56,453 nucleotides of DNA from CAZOOK01 sp964581385 (GTDB taxonomy: Bacteria > Pseudomonadota > Gammaproteobacteria > Nevskiales > Nevskiaceae), in assembly GCA_964581385.1 (NCBI GenBank), contig CAZOOK010000035.1, forward strand, positions 1 to 56,453, in the 5' to 3' direction. Under the pieces are notes generated by a model. The model saw only the letters and a list, made by a program, of their open reading frames with translations, was not told the DNA's origin and made no database searches. A program made the position numbers and the translations under genes. This document shows, piece after piece, positions 26,818 to 36,385 of the stretch (the stretch's first letter is position 1; the number at the start of each line of letters is the position of its first letter).

Positions 26818-27911
26818 GCGCTCTCCTGGCTGGCGCTGGTGAGTGCCGCACTTTTATCGGCGATGCGTGCCAGCAACTCCTTCCACGACTTCACAAAGGA
26901 CTGCGCACCCTCGCGCTGCAGCTGGAGTGCGAGGGCGTCAGCGTCAATCCCCGCTTGCGCAAAACGCGCCAACACCGCTTCACAATCGCCACCGTCGGGC
27001 GCCATCGCACCCTTGAGTTCGCCGTGCTCGGCGAAGGCGCGCAGCGTCTTCTCGGGCATGGTGTCGATGGTGTCGGGTGCGGCAAGGGCTTCGACATACA
27101 GGATGTCCGAGGCGTCCGGATCTTTGGTTCCAGTACTGGCCCAAAGCAGGCGCTGTGGACGCGCGCCGGCGGCAGCAAGCTTGTGCCAGCGTTTTGATCC
27201 CAGCAGCTCACGATAAGCGCGGTAGGTACGCTGGCCGATGGCGATACCGAGACGATTGCGTAGTTCGGCAGGCACCTTGCCGCTCACCGCCTTGTCCCAG
27301 CGGCTGACGAAAATCGATGCCACCGAGGCAACCTGCAGATCGAGCCCGGCGTCGACGCGCCGCTCAATACCGCGCATATACGCTTCGGCCGCGGCGATGT
27401 AGTGTTCGCGCGAGAACAGCAGGGTGACGTTGACGGGCACGCCAGCGAAGATCGATTCCTCGATCGCCGGAATTCCTTTCGGCGTGCCGGGGATTTTGAC
27501 GAACAGGTTTGGTCGATCCGCCTGCGCACGGATTTGCGCCGCCGCCGCGATACTGCCGCCCGTGTCCTGCGCCAGCAGCGGCGATATTTCCATCGACACC
27601 CAACCGTCGATCCCGCCGGTCGCGTCAAAGATCGGCCGGAATAGATCGGCAGCGCGTCGCAGATCTTCCAGCGCCAGTTCCGTGAACAGCTCTTCGCCGG
27701 ATTTCCCCGTGCCTGCCTTCTCACGAATGCCTTTGTCATAGGCATCACTGGTGCCGATCGCTTCGTCGAAGATCGTCGGGTTCGAGGTCAGGCCGGTCAC
27801 CGAAAACGCCTCGATGAAGCGGCGCAGGCCGCCGTCGTCGAGCAATTGGCGGGTGATGTTGTCGAGCCAGAGACTCTGGCCGAGATCGTGAAGTTGCTGA
27901 GTTGCGTTCAT
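26814..27911 (-). CDS. tal: Transaldolase
   Basis: A 365-residue enzyme transferring dihydroxyacetone units from sedoheptulose 7-phosphate to glyceraldehyde 3-phosphate. SNPTIFDEAIGTSDAYD and the Schiff-base lysine segment NLFVKIPGTPKGIPAIEESI are clear, as are VNVTLLFSREHYIAAAEAY and LLWASTGTKDPD. The length and pattern fit the longer transaldolase subfamily that is often encoded next to pgi and sometimes fused to it. ATG 27911 has AGGAG 7 nt upstream. It begins 1 nt after the stop of a short gnd-like ORF and overlaps pgi by 4 bp. Confidence 0.96.
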   Translation of the reverse strand: MNATQQLHDLGQSLWLDNITRQLLDDGGLRRFIEAFSVTGLTSNPTIFDEAIGTSDAYDKGIREKAGTGKSGEELFTELALEDLRRAADLFRPIFDATGGIDGWVSMEISPLLAQDTGGSIAAAAQIRAQADRPNLFVKIPGTPKGIPAIEESIFAGVPVNVTLLFSREHYIAAAEAYMRGIERRVDAGLDLQVASVASIFVSRWDKAVSGKVPAELRNRLGIAIGQRTYRAYRELLGSKRWHKLAAAGARPQRLLWASTGTKDPDASDILYVEALAAPDTIDTMPEKTLRAFAEHGELKGAMAPDGGDCEAVLARFAQAGIDADALALQLQREGAQSFVKSWKELLARIADKSAALTSASQESA

Positions 27912-27912
27912 G

Positions 27913-28218
27913 TTATCTCCTGTTCTCAATCGAATTTCCGATCGCCGGGCCTAGCAGCCTTGAACAAAACGGGAAGTTGCAATCAATCAGATCGCCGATA
28001 CGCTCGATCGCCAGATCGGCCGGCGGATACGCCGAAAGGTTGTGCGGGTCGAGCACGTAATGACCCTGCAGCGAAAAAGCCGTCGTGAGCCGGTCCGTAA
28101 GGATCTTCTTCACGACTGCGAGGCTCACGTCGCAGACGACGCACTTGCGGCCATCCTTCGTCAGACGCCGCACTAGGCTGGCACCCATGCGGCCCAAGCC
28201 GATCATGCCAAGCTGCAT
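27913..28218 (-). pseudogene. Truncated 6-phosphogluconate dehydrogenase-like ORF (gnd relic)
   Basis: A 101-residue frame that begins exactly like Gnd: MQLGMIGLGRMGASLVRRL is the NADP-binding GxGxxG turn, followed by KCVVCDVS. After about residue 38 it leaves the family. The rest (LQGHYVLDPHNLSAYPPADL, then AIERIGDLIDC) is not Gnd, and I do not recognise it. A full Gnd is 300-480 residues, so this looks like an internal deletion that fused the Gnd start to the tail of another gene. AAGGAG precedes ATG 28218, and the stop is 1 nt from tal, so it may still be translated as a leader of the operon. Confidence 0.6.
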
Positions 28219-28642
28219 CACAATCTCCTTGCGTAGCTCTGCTGGTTACATCGTGCGGTCCCGTCTGGCGGTCATTGATCAGAAGCATTGCTGGACCTGG
28301 CTGCCCGACTCCATCGATTGTCAGCTTTGCCTGCCGTCCTGGCCTGAGTTTGAAACACCGCACCGTATTGAAGTAGACAGCTTTCAGATACCAATAATTC
28401 ACATCAAATGATTTCCCGTCATCCGGCACGTGCGGCGTGATGTGCGAGCTGTCGGGCTTTGCGTCAGTCGCTACATCAGTACCTGGCACCGTTCTAAAAC
28501 GCGAACAGCCTCTTCATGAATCTGGAAAGGGCCATTCCTCGGGTGGCGCAAGCCACGTGCCAATAGCCGAAGATCAACAGCAGTTGAAAGAGGACGAGGC
28601 CTTCAGCCGAAGTCATTCATCGGGCGTTCGGCATCTGTCGGG
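28219..28642. other. Gene-free stretch upstream of the tal-pgi-pgm-tkt operon
   Basis: About 420 bp between the host-attachment gene and the gnd relic. It must contain the promoter of the sugar-phosphate operon. I could not identify a convincing -35/-10 pair or an FNR box. No gene is recognisable. Confidence 0.4.
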
Positions 28643-29086
28643 TTATACCAGTACGTCGAGATGCTTGTGAATGTCCTTTTCGCTCAGATGCATATAGTCC
28701 TTGTCGAGGGTCGCACCGATCAGCTTGCTCACGACATCGTTGATCGCCTTGCGCAGCAAACCCAGGAAATGCGGTGGCGCAACCAGCACAATGCGATTAT
28801 AGGCCTGCTTGCCGTAACCGTCGTGGAGCACACCCGCCAGTTCGTGCGCGAAGTGCTCGAATTCCGCTTCCTTCGGTGAGGTTTTGGATTGCATTGCAGA
28901 ACGGGAACCCCTGGCAGACGACCCGTGAGTGCGGCCGGGCTGATCAGAAGTCAACCCGCCCGCAGTGACGCGACTGGCGGCGTGGGTATATTCCTTGACT
29001 AAGGTCCAGAGTTTGTCCTTATCGGTGACGCTATAGAGTCGGCCGCGACTGCTATCGGCGCACAGCACCCAGGTGATCGGCTTCAT
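28643..29086 (-). CDS. Host-attachment family protein (PF10116-like)
   Basis: A 147-residue soluble protein. The N-terminus TWVLCADSSRGRLYSV is a typical first strand of the family (V.V.D...AR.Y), and the C-terminal half NRIVLVAPPHFLGLLRKAI and DVVSKLIGATLDKDYMHLSE matches the eRF1-like fold of so-called host attachment proteins. The family is named after an Agrobacterium gene needed for plant attachment. In many soil bacteria it occurs in general stress clusters, and its biochemical role is unknown. ATG 29086 is the natural start. Confidence 0.8.
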   Translation of the reverse strand: MKPITWVLCADSSRGRLYSVTDKDKLWTLVKEYTHAASRVTAGGLTSDQPGRTHGSSARGSRSAMQSKTSPKEAEFEHFAHELAGVLHDGYGKQAYNRIVLVAPPHFLGLLRKAINDVVSKLIGATLDKDYMHLSEKDIHKHLDVLV

Positions 29087-29324
29087 TGAATGGCCTCGAC
29101 AACTACACCGCAGCGAGATTGCGAATCACTTCAACTGTAAGCTGCCGACATTGAGGGGTCTGTGCGCCTGATCACCGATCAGGAGGATCATCGACCTCGG
29201 CGTGCAGATAGATAACAGTTGTTTCGATAGACGCGTGCCAGAGATTCGGCTGGATATAACGAATATGGTTACCGGCATCGGCCTGATGTTCCGCTGACAG
29301 ACCTGCGACCGGTGCCGGCAGCAG

Positions 29325-29744
29325 CTATCTTGGCGCTGCGCTCGCCTCATTCGACAAAGCGCTGGTGCCGCCGGCATTGACTGCGGCGACCTCGAAGAAA
29401 TAAGTCATTCCGCTGGTCAGTCGAAATATGGTCGCCGTCGTGCGGATAATGACCTTCTTGACCGGCATGGTCGATTCAGCGCCGGGTGCCGTCCCTTGAT
29501 AGACGTTGTAGCGCACTGCGCCCGAGGAGCCGGTCCAGTTCAGCGCGACCCGGCCCCATTTGGCGGTGGCGGTCAGGCCGGTGGGGGCTCCAGGCGCCAT
29601 AGTGATTTTAGTGACGAAAGCATCGCAGCCACCGGCGTTCGCTCTTTGTAACGGGCGGGTGGTGGGAACATCGGTCGACTCTGTCGATCCCGCAACGTAG
29701 GCATTGCGCAGTCCGGACTCATCCATGTCCATGGTCTTATTCAT
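29325..29744 (-). CDS. Short SBBP-repeat plus fibronectin type III protein (probable stub of a larger protein)
   Basis: 139 residues. An SBBP-type beta-propeller repeat end (NAYVAGSTESTDVPTTRPLQ, then NAGGCDAFVTKI) is followed by one FN3 domain (PTGLTATAKWGRVALNWTG ... YFFEVAAVNAGGTSALSNEA). Secreted SBBP proteins are normally several hundred residues long, with many repeats and a signal peptide, both absent here. However, GGAGAT stands 6 nt before ATG 29744, so the stub could be expressed. I interpret it as the 3' remnant of a long surface or secreted protein gene that gained or kept a start. Confidence 0.55.
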   Translation of the reverse strand: MNKTMDMDESGLRNAYVAGSTESTDVPTTRPLQRANAGGCDAFVTKITMAPGAPTGLTATAKWGRVALNWTGSSGAVRYNVYQGTAPGAESTMPVKKVIIRTTATIFRLTSGMTYFFEVAAVNAGGTSALSNEASAAPR

Positions 29745-29813
29745 TCGGTGATCTCCATATCGTCAACATCGGATGACCAAATTGCGGTTCGATGATCGCG
29801 GTCTATCAGGCGT

Positions 29814-32315
29814 TTACGCTTCCACGACCAGACGCTCCAGTAATTGAGTGAATTCGCCGGCATTCACCGGCTGGCTGAAATAGTAGCCCTGCCCTTCGGG
29901 GCAGCTGTGTCCCTGAAGGAATGCGAGCTGTTCCTGCGTTTCCACGCCTTCCGCCACCACCCGCATGCGCAGACTATTTCCCATGCCGATCACAGCGCTG
30001 ACAATGCTGGCATTTTCAGCATCCGTCGTGAGATCGCGCACAAACGACCGATCAATCTTCAAGCTATCGATCGGAAAGCGCTTCAGATAGCTCAAGCTGG
30101 AATAGCCGGTACCGAAATCGTCGAGCGCAAGCTGCACCCCCATATCTTTGAGGGCCTGAAGCACTGCCACGGTGGACGCAGAATCCTCCATCAGGAAGGT
30201 TTCGGTCAGCTCAAGTTCCAGATAGTTCGGCTCGAAGCCAGTCTCCGCCAGAATGGCGCGCACGCCTGCAACGAAATCCTTGGTACGCAGTTCCACTGCG
30301 GAGATATTGATCGCGATACGCACTGGCGGCAGGCCTGCGTCCCGCCAGGCGCGGACTTGGCGGCAGCCTTCGCGCAGGACCCACCGCCCGATCGGAACAA
30401 TCAAGCCAGACTCTTCTGCAATCGGTATGAAATGAGTAGGAGGTACGAATCCGCGCTGCGGACGATGCCAGCGGATGAGGGCCTCAATGCCGGTCATCGC
30501 GCCAGTTCCCATACTCATTATCGGCTGGTAATGCAATACAAATTCCTGATGCTCCAAGGCATGGCGCAAGCCGTATTCGAGGGACTGGCGCTCAGCCAGC
30601 TTTACACTCATCTCCGGCTTGAAGAACTGATAGTTACCGCGCCCACTGCTTTTGGCGTGGTACATTGCAAAATCCGCATTCTTCACCAATGTCTCGACAT
30701 CTGTCCCATCATCAGGATAGGTGACGATACCGATGCTCCCCGTGACGTGCAGATCGTGCTGATCGATACGGTGGGGTGTGCTTAGTGCCAGAAGTATTTT
30801 GTCGGCAATGATGGCCGCATCTTGTGCGTGTGCTATTTCGGAAAGCAGGATCACGAATTCATCTCCCCCCTGCCGGCTGACAGCGTCCGAGTTGCGCACG
30901 CAAGCGAGCAAGCGCTGTGCTATGGACTGCAGCAAGCGGTCACCAATGACGTGGCCCAGTGAGTCGTTAATGTACTTGAAGCGATCTACGTCCAGGAATA
31001 GCACCGCTAGTTTTTGCCGATGACGGTGAGCCATGGCAATCGCCTGGACCAGGCGATCGTTCAACAACACTCTGTTGGGTAAATCGGTAAGGCTATCGTG
31101 CTGGGCCAGATGAGACATTCTGAGTGTCAGTGCCCGCGCCGCGCTCACGTCGCGGAATACAATGACCGCACCGGATACGCGACCCTGCCGATCGTGGATA
31201 GGTGAGGCGGAATCCTCGATAGCGGCTTCAACACCGTTGCGCCGCACCAGAACGCAATCTTGGGGGAGGCCTACGGACTTGTTTTCTCGCAACGCCAACG
31301 CCATCGGATTCTGCACAGCTTCGCGAGTGGTCGCATCGATGATTCGGAACACCTCATCAAGCGGATGGCCTGCCGCTTCCTCCAGAGACCAGCCCGTCAT
31401 GTCTTCAGCAACGGCATTGAGAAAGGTCACACGGCCCTTGACATCGATGCTCATGACCGCGTCGCCGATGGAGTTGAGCGTGACTTGCGCGCGTTCTTTT
31501 TCTTCAAATAACGCCTCGGCATTCGCCGCACGCTCGCGTTCAGCCTGTTTGCGCACGGAAATGTCGCGAATGTTGCATTGGATTACTTTGTCGTGTTCGA
31601 CAGCGTAGATGTTGCTAACGAACTCCACCGCCATCGGCTGCCCGCCGTGTCCTTGCAGCGGCAGATCCTCATAGCGGACATAACCTTTGGTTTGCAACTC
31701 ATCAAAGGCCTGCTTCGACGCGTCGATATCTTTGAAGACTCCGAGTTCCCATAGCTTCTTCCCGACTAAGTATTCTTTTGGATAACCCAGCGTTTCAATG
31801 AGAAAGGGATTTGCATCGAAAACCGCTCCTGTTCCCGCATCGAGAAGCAATATCCCGTCCTGCGCTGTTTCAAAGAGTCGTCGATAGCGGATTTCCGAGA
31901 TATGCAGAGCATCTTCGGCTCGCTGGCGCTCGCGGCGCGCTTCCACCTCGCGCAGGCAGCGATTGATGACCGGGACCACCCGTGATAATTCTCGCTTCTG
32001 GATATAGTCGGCTGCGCCTTCTCTCATCAGAGAAACGGCCAGATCAAGGTTGATTTCGCCAGACACGATGATGAACGGCAGGGCCGGTCGTAATTCCTTG
32101 GCAAGTGCCAAAGCCGCTGGCGCGTCGAATTGGGGCATGGCGTGGTCGGACATGACGACATCCCATTCCGAGCGCTCCAAGGCCGCGCGCATGGCCGGCG
32201 CGGTATAAACCACTTCATGAGTGACGTCATAGCCGCCATCTTGAAGGGCATACAGCAGCAGCTTGAGATCACTTGGGCAATCTTCGACTGCTAATAAACG
32301 CAGAGGCTGATTCAT
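29814..32315 (-). CDS. Response regulator-PAS-PAS-GGDEF-EAL cyclic-di-GMP protein
   Basis: 833 residues. REC domain at about 5-125 (LRLLAVEDCPSDLKLLLYAL; phosphoacceptor Asp in VVMSDHAMP; FIIVSGE). Two PAS domains at about 145-265 and 285-395 (RYRRLFETAQDGILLLDAG; VTLNSIGDAVMSIDVKG). GGDEF at about 405-560 with an intact signature RQGGDEFVILL. EAL at about 575-825 with GIEALIRWHRP and DDFGTGYSSLSYLKRFPIDS. Both the cyclase and phosphodiesterase motifs look intact, so it could make or break c-di-GMP depending on input. ATG 32315 has GGAGAG upstream. No sensor kinase is adjacent. Confidence 0.92.
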   Translation of the reverse strand: MNQPLRLLAVEDCPSDLKLLLYALQDGGYDVTHEVVYTAPAMRAALERSEWDVVMSDHAMPQFDAPAALALAKELRPALPFIIVSGEINLDLAVSLMREGAADYIQKRELSRVVPVINRCLREVEARRERQRAEDALHISEIRYRRLFETAQDGILLLDAGTGAVFDANPFLIETLGYPKEYLVGKKLWELGVFKDIDASKQAFDELQTKGYVRYEDLPLQGHGGQPMAVEFVSNIYAVEHDKVIQCNIRDISVRKQAERERAANAEALFEEKERAQVTLNSIGDAVMSIDVKGRVTFLNAVAEDMTGWSLEEAAGHPLDEVFRIIDATTREAVQNPMALALRENKSVGLPQDCVLVRRNGVEAAIEDSASPIHDRQGRVSGAVIVFRDVSAARALTLRMSHLAQHDSLTDLPNRVLLNDRLVQAIAMAHRHRQKLAVLFLDVDRFKYINDSLGHVIGDRLLQSIAQRLLACVRNSDAVSRQGGDEFVILLSEIAHAQDAAIIADKILLALSTPHRIDQHDLHVTGSIGIVTYPDDGTDVETLVKNADFAMYHAKSSGRGNYQFFKPEMSVKLAERQSLEYGLRHALEHQEFVLHYQPIMSMGTGAMTGIEALIRWHRPQRGFVPPTHFIPIAEESGLIVPIGRWVLREGCRQVRAWRDAGLPPVRIAINISAVELRTKDFVAGVRAILAETGFEPNYLELELTETFLMEDSASTVAVLQALKDMGVQLALDDFGTGYSSLSYLKRFPIDSLKIDRSFVRDLTTDAENASIVSAVIGMGNSLRMRVVAEGVETQEQLAFLQGHSCPEGQGYYFSQPVNAGEFTQLLERLVVEA

Positions 32316-32451
32316 GGACCTCTCCACCTTTAAGGCCTCTCCCTTCGTGCAAGATCGAAGGGCTATTTGGCTGATCAGCGTACTTCAATTGCAGCTTGTC
32401 TAAAATCGCAGCGCGAGCGCTGCGTTCGACATCGCCACAGGTGACCTAAGG

Positions 32452-32811
32452 CTAGAGGTGCAGTCCACGAGCAATCGTTCTAAGACCGTACCAACTGAGA
32501 TGCCTTTTGTGCCGTGATCGAACTACTTTGATATTGTTTTCGACTGCTGTCACGCCCGCCAAGTCTCTGATGATCCACCCGGCAACTAATTTCTTCCCCT
32601 CGGTACTTACGTGGCCGGTCAGCCTGATAATTCCATTGTTTGCCGTTATTCCGATATCAACCGCATATTCCGAACATTCCAGGCGTAACTCATCTATCGC
32701 GTCTTGCTGCAGAACCTCATCGGTCTCGGTGATTTCTATGCCTTGGTCCTCCGAACACGCGACAATCCATGCGAACTGCCAACGGCCAGGATGCGCGCAA
32801 TGATTCGTCAA
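32452..32811 (-). CDS. Single BON-domain protein
   Basis: 119 residues from TTG 32811; no internal ATG exists. A BON domain covers about residues 30-98 (DEVLQQDAIDELRLE ... NGIIRLTGHVSTEGKKLVAG ... GVTAVENNIKV). The first repeat of multi-BON OsmY-like proteins has the same sequence style, but here only one copy remains and no export signal is visible. BON domains bind phospholipid surfaces and occur in osmotic-shock proteins. The weak start and single repeat suggest either a truncated three-BON gene or a misjudged N-terminus. Confidence 0.6.
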   Translation of the reverse strand: MTNHCAHPGRWQFAWIVACSEDQGIEITETDEVLQQDAIDELRLECSEYAVDIGITANNGIIRLTGHVSTEGKKLVAGWIIRDLAGVTAVENNIKVVRSRHKRHLSWYGLRTIARGLHL

Positions 32812-33109
32812 GTCTGTGCGCTACCACACCATGCGCCATTGCCCATGGAGGGGCACCTGACTGGTGCGCCGCTACAAACCGGCAAGATATGTCAGGACGA
32901 TGTGTTTCTGGTGTCTTTGCGCTCTAGCTTAGCTCACGCCTGGGCAATAGAAACTACCTGATAGAGACCGCGGGGCTAGAGCTGGCCGCGATAAATCGGA
33001 CAGTGTTGGAAGCCGAATGGTCATCTTGATGGTGTGGTATAGCACCGAAGTAACTCGTAGCAGCAGGTATCTTTCAGAGGGTTGCAACCACACATAAGGA
33101 ACACACGAC

Positions 33110-34030
33110 ATGAATCCAATCGCATCGTTCCTAATCTTCGTCTGTATTGTTGCGGGCTTGGCCATCGGCAACTGGGTCAGCCCCTATCTCGCTCCGGTAT
33201 TCTTCGGGGCCGCCGCCGTCGTCGCGCTGTCGCTGAAGATGGCCAACGCTTGGCAGAAGTTCGTCATTCTGAGGATGGGAAAACTGCAAAGTGTCAAAGG
33301 GCCGGGAATGTTCGCCATCATCCCGATAATCGACAACGTGGTTGCCGTCATTGATGGACGTATCCAGACTACGGCCTTTAATGCTGAGCAGGCACTGACC
33401 AGGGATACCGTTCCGGTCAACGTCGATGCGATCATTTTCTGGCACGTGCACGATGCCGAAAAAGCTGCATTAGCCATCACCAATTACCGCGAGGCAATTG
33501 ATCGGGTTGCACAGACCTCGCTGCGCGAGATGATCGGCTCTTCAATGTTGGCGGCACTGTTATCAGATCGTAAAGAGGCCGACGAGCAACTGAAGCTTGA
33601 GATCGGCCAAAAAACAGCACCGTGGGGCATTTCAGTGAGTTCGGTGGAGATTCGCGATGTAGCGATACCGGAAGCCCTGCAGGATGCCATGTCCCGTCAG
33701 GCTCAAGCCGAGCGCGAGAAGCAGGCGCGAGTGATTCTAGGGTCGGCCGAAGCCGCGATCGCGGGAAAATTCGTCGAAGCTGCTGATATTTATGCCGGGC
33801 ACCCTACAGCGCTGCAACTGAGAGCCATGAACATTATTTACGAAACTACGAAGGAGCGAGGGGCTACGATTCTGATTCCGAGTTCGATGGTCGATAGCCT
33901 GAACCCCTCCACGACGACTCTGGCGCTTGCGCTCGCATCCAAAGGGGTGCCGGGCCCGGAAGAAGCCGCCTCGCGTAAAGTCGCGGTCTCATCGCCTATA
34001 CGGGATGAAGGTGCCAACCAGATGACCTGA
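33110..34030 (+). CDS. SPFH/band-7 (slipin-like) membrane protein
   Basis: A 306-residue protein with one or two N-terminal membrane helices (IASFLIFVCIVAGLAIGNWV, LAPVFFGAAAVVALSL) followed by a complete SPFH domain: VILRMGKLQSVKGPGMFAII, TRDTVPVNVDAIIFWHVHD, YREAIDRVAQTSLREMIGSS, and GISVSSVEIRDVAIPEALQD with its coiled-coil tail RQAQAEREKQARVI. Such stomatin-like proteins oligomerise in the membrane and usually pair with an NfeD protease partner, which is absent here. ATG 33110 is the first codon; the short leader shows only GGAAC as a possible ribosome site. Confidence 0.9.
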   Translation: MNPIASFLIFVCIVAGLAIGNWVSPYLAPVFFGAAAVVALSLKMANAWQKFVILRMGKLQSVKGPGMFAIIPIIDNVVAVIDGRIQTTAFNAEQALTRDTVPVNVDAIIFWHVHDAEKAALAITNYREAIDRVAQTSLREMIGSSMLAALLSDRKEADEQLKLEIGQKTAPWGISVSSVEIRDVAIPEALQDAMSRQAQAEREKQARVILGSAEAAIAGKFVEAADIYAGHPTALQLRAMNIIYETTKERGATILIPSSMVDSLNPSTTTLALALASKGVPGPEEAASRKVAVSSPIRDEGANQMT

Positions 34031-34694
34031 TGCTGTCCCTATGTCGGGTTGAGCCGCAAAGGCGAAATGTCTAAACCGCAGGAATGAATAGGCGTGGCCA
34101 CGCCAGCTGCAGCTGATCTACGGCACATTGCTCAGCGGGAAGCACGAGAAGCCGATCTTGCGGTTGAAGCCCTGCGCCCGCAACGGAACGATCCTGCCGA
34201 CAAGACGGTTTAATCGTGGGTAATGTCATGGCGGGCGCCAACGGTGGCCGCGGAGAAGGCGAATTGAGATGCCGAACTCCAGTTCGGACGCGCTGGCTTT
34301 CTTCGGTGCCACCGGGACTTGGCCTGCAGTAAGATTTTTTCCTGCGCTGCAGGCGACGTCGCGGCACAAGGAGCTGGACATGTCGATCATCGGAGTGGCC
34401 AGCGTGGGCTTGAGGTTGGGTGCACGAATGCGGGCTCGATAGTTTCGAGCACAACGGTCGTGTTGATGCGGATGCGATCGCCAGGCTGTCGGCGCAACTG
34501 AGGTGCGTCTTCTGAATGACCTCTTCGTGGCGTGATCACGCTGAGTACCCAGTGTCTCAAAACTGCAGCACGCGGTATCGACGATTACTAGCCCGCTTGG
34601 CATTTGACGGTCGCCGGTGGGTCACGGAGGTCTCGACCGCCCGTGTGGCGCTGAATTTGCGTCGCGAAGGTATTGGCCAAAAAAGGAGCACGCC
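34031..34694. other. Gene-free stretch of about 660 bp
   Basis: Frames on both strands are interrupted and show no family resemblance. The region may hold decayed coding sequence, but nothing can be identified. The promoter of the following small gene should lie near its right end. Confidence 0.4.
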
Positions 34695-35078
34695 ATGGTA
34701 TCGGTTATGGAAATCGGGGCAGTCGCCGAGGGAACGGTGATCCGACGCACCAAGGTCATGGCCTCGCATCGACCGCGGCGCATTCACAATCTGGACAATG
34801 TTGGGCTACGACTCGTCGAGCGCAAGGCGATTGCCGACGCAGCGTATGGGATCGCTGGCATGGTCCTCACGGAAGAAACGCTGACGCCGGAACTCGCTTC
34901 GTTACTTGCCTCGATTCATGAGGGTGAGATTTTACCCGAGCACTGGACATTTTTTGCGAATGAACTCATGGAGCTCAATCGCTTGGGGCTGATCCACTTC
35001 GATGCGCACGGCGCATTGAAGCTGACACAGCGAGGTTATCAGGCTGCCTTTAATAGTCTCCCCACGACGCCATTGTAA
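34695..35078 (+). CDS. Small protein of unknown function
   Basis: 127 residues. ATG 34695 has a strong AAGGAG 6 nt upstream, which argues for a real gene and against the longer frame from 34617. The C-terminal half (MELNRLGLIHFDAHGALKLT, then QRGYQAAF) looks like the recognition helix and wing of a winged-helix fold. The middle (VERKAIADAAYGIAGMVLTE) is amphipathic. There are no signal or membrane segments. A DNA-binding role is possible but not shown. Confidence 0.6.
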   Translation: MVSVMEIGAVAEGTVIRRTKVMASHRPRRIHNLDNVGLRLVERKAIADAAYGIAGMVLTEETLTPELASLLASIHEGEILPEHWTFFANELMELNRLGLIHFDAHGALKLTQRGYQAAFNSLPTTPL

Positions 35079-35337
35079 ATTCGGTTTTAGCTCAATAACT
35101 GTTGTCGGCAACGCCGCAAGCACTCCATGGCGTGGCAGCAGCGTTCGATTGGTGCGAACGTTATCTATCACTGATTGAAGGTTTGCGATCAGAAAAGTCA
35201 CGCTCAATCGCTCTCCCTATGTACGATAGATAATTTCAACTATTCATGACGAAGGCGCTTGACCACCTGCAGACTGCCCAGCAAGATGGTGGCAGATAAA
35301 AAAGATAACTCTGATCAACAATACTTGGGGTGGGTAT

Positions 35338-35688
35338 ATGGCACTAAGTCCAGAAGTCATCAATGCTCTTCGTGCCGAAATTGCGCATCTTCGAAGCCAA
35401 ATCGATTCCATTGACCAGAGTGTAGCCAAGCTTCAGGCAGCGCGCGCCGATTTGCTGCGTCAGATAGATCCGATCGAGAAGATCACCGCCGAAGTCAAAG
35501 CAGACGTCCAAACTTTGGCTCTAGATGTCAAGGTGGATGTCAAAGCGGACGGGGGGCGTCCTTCACCGGCGACGCCATCCCCCATGCCGGTTTCGAGCGT
35601 TGAGCCTGCACAGGCAACGCCGCGTGATTCCATAAGTCTCAAAGACAAACTACACCGTCCGATGAAGTCTGGTGCCTGGGCGATTTGA
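35338..35688 (+). CDS. Small coiled-coil hypothetical protein
   Basis: 116 residues. The first 60 form a heptad-rich helix (INALRAEIAHLRSQIDSIDQ, VAKLQAARADLLRQIDPIEK). It is followed by an alternating VKADVQTLALDVKVDVKADG stretch and a Pro/Ser-rich tail. ATG 35338 has a GGGTGGG ribosome-site-like run just upstream. No family is recognised. The composition is compatible with a real expressed protein, but evidence is limited to the frame and start. Confidence 0.45.
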   Translation: MALSPEVINALRAEIAHLRSQIDSIDQSVAKLQAARADLLRQIDPIEKITAEVKADVQTLALDVKVDVKADGGRPSPATPSPMPVSSVEPAQATPRDSISLKDKLHRPMKSGAWAI

Positions 35689-36385
35689 GTAACGCGGCAA
35701 CGGCACTTTCCCAGCATCGCCGGATTCGCCCGCAATTTCACTGCTGCGCCGGCCATTCGTTGTCCACGCTGCTTGGCGTCCCCACGACTAGTGGCACAGC
35801 GCCATGTATTTGTCGTCGAAGATGGCCGTAAGTTCTTCTAGCCTCGACTATCGCTAGACTATTGCTAATGAAGATATATGAAGGGAGATTTATTTCTCAG
35901 GGTTCGCATTCCCATAGGCACGTTATTGTCAGGCGTTGCACGCGTTGGATGATTGTTGCCAACGTTGTCCCGTTGAGTTGCTTTGATTCCGTAAGCAATT
36001 TTTGTTGAGGTGGTTTTCGGCGGCTCGCTCCTACCCCACTCACGATAGCGGGAAGATCCTGCAGCTGTACCCATGGTAAGGGCGTGTTATACCCTACCCT
36101 GCTGCCGTCCGGTTCCAGCCCGTGCCAGCCACCTGACCCTGACCCGCCATTCCGTCCACTCAGCGTCGGACGTCAGGCAGTGCTCGAGCATTCACGAACG
36201 TCGCCTGCGCGAACACGCCGACTGTTGGCGCATTCTGGAGCGCGTTGCGCGCGTGACTTACGAGAGCGACGCGTCCCACGAGGATGCACGCGTGTTCCCG
36301 ACGCTGGCAGACTATGAGGGCCGTTTAGTGGGCCGGCCATCTGCGAGGCCCACGCGACAAGGAACCGAATCTCTGGAGACGAGCT
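35689..36385. other. Gene-free stretch of about 700 bp before the alcohol dehydrogenase
   Basis: No clear gene. The last 250 bp carry a plus-strand frame with a protein-like ring (WRILERVARVTYESDASHED, then RVFPTLADYEG) that may be decayed coding sequence. I cannot assign it. Confidence 0.4.

Noticed and set aside
34378..34520. Decayed gene between the band-7 gene and the small winged-helix-like gene
   Set aside because: Short stretches look protein-like (SIIGVASVGLRLGARM) but stops occur at once and no family could be named.
36073..36385. Frame upstream of the alcohol dehydrogenase as a separate gene
   Set aside because: It overlaps the dehydrogenase in another frame, lacks a ribosome site and shows no recognisable domain. 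It is kept only as possible decayed sequence.
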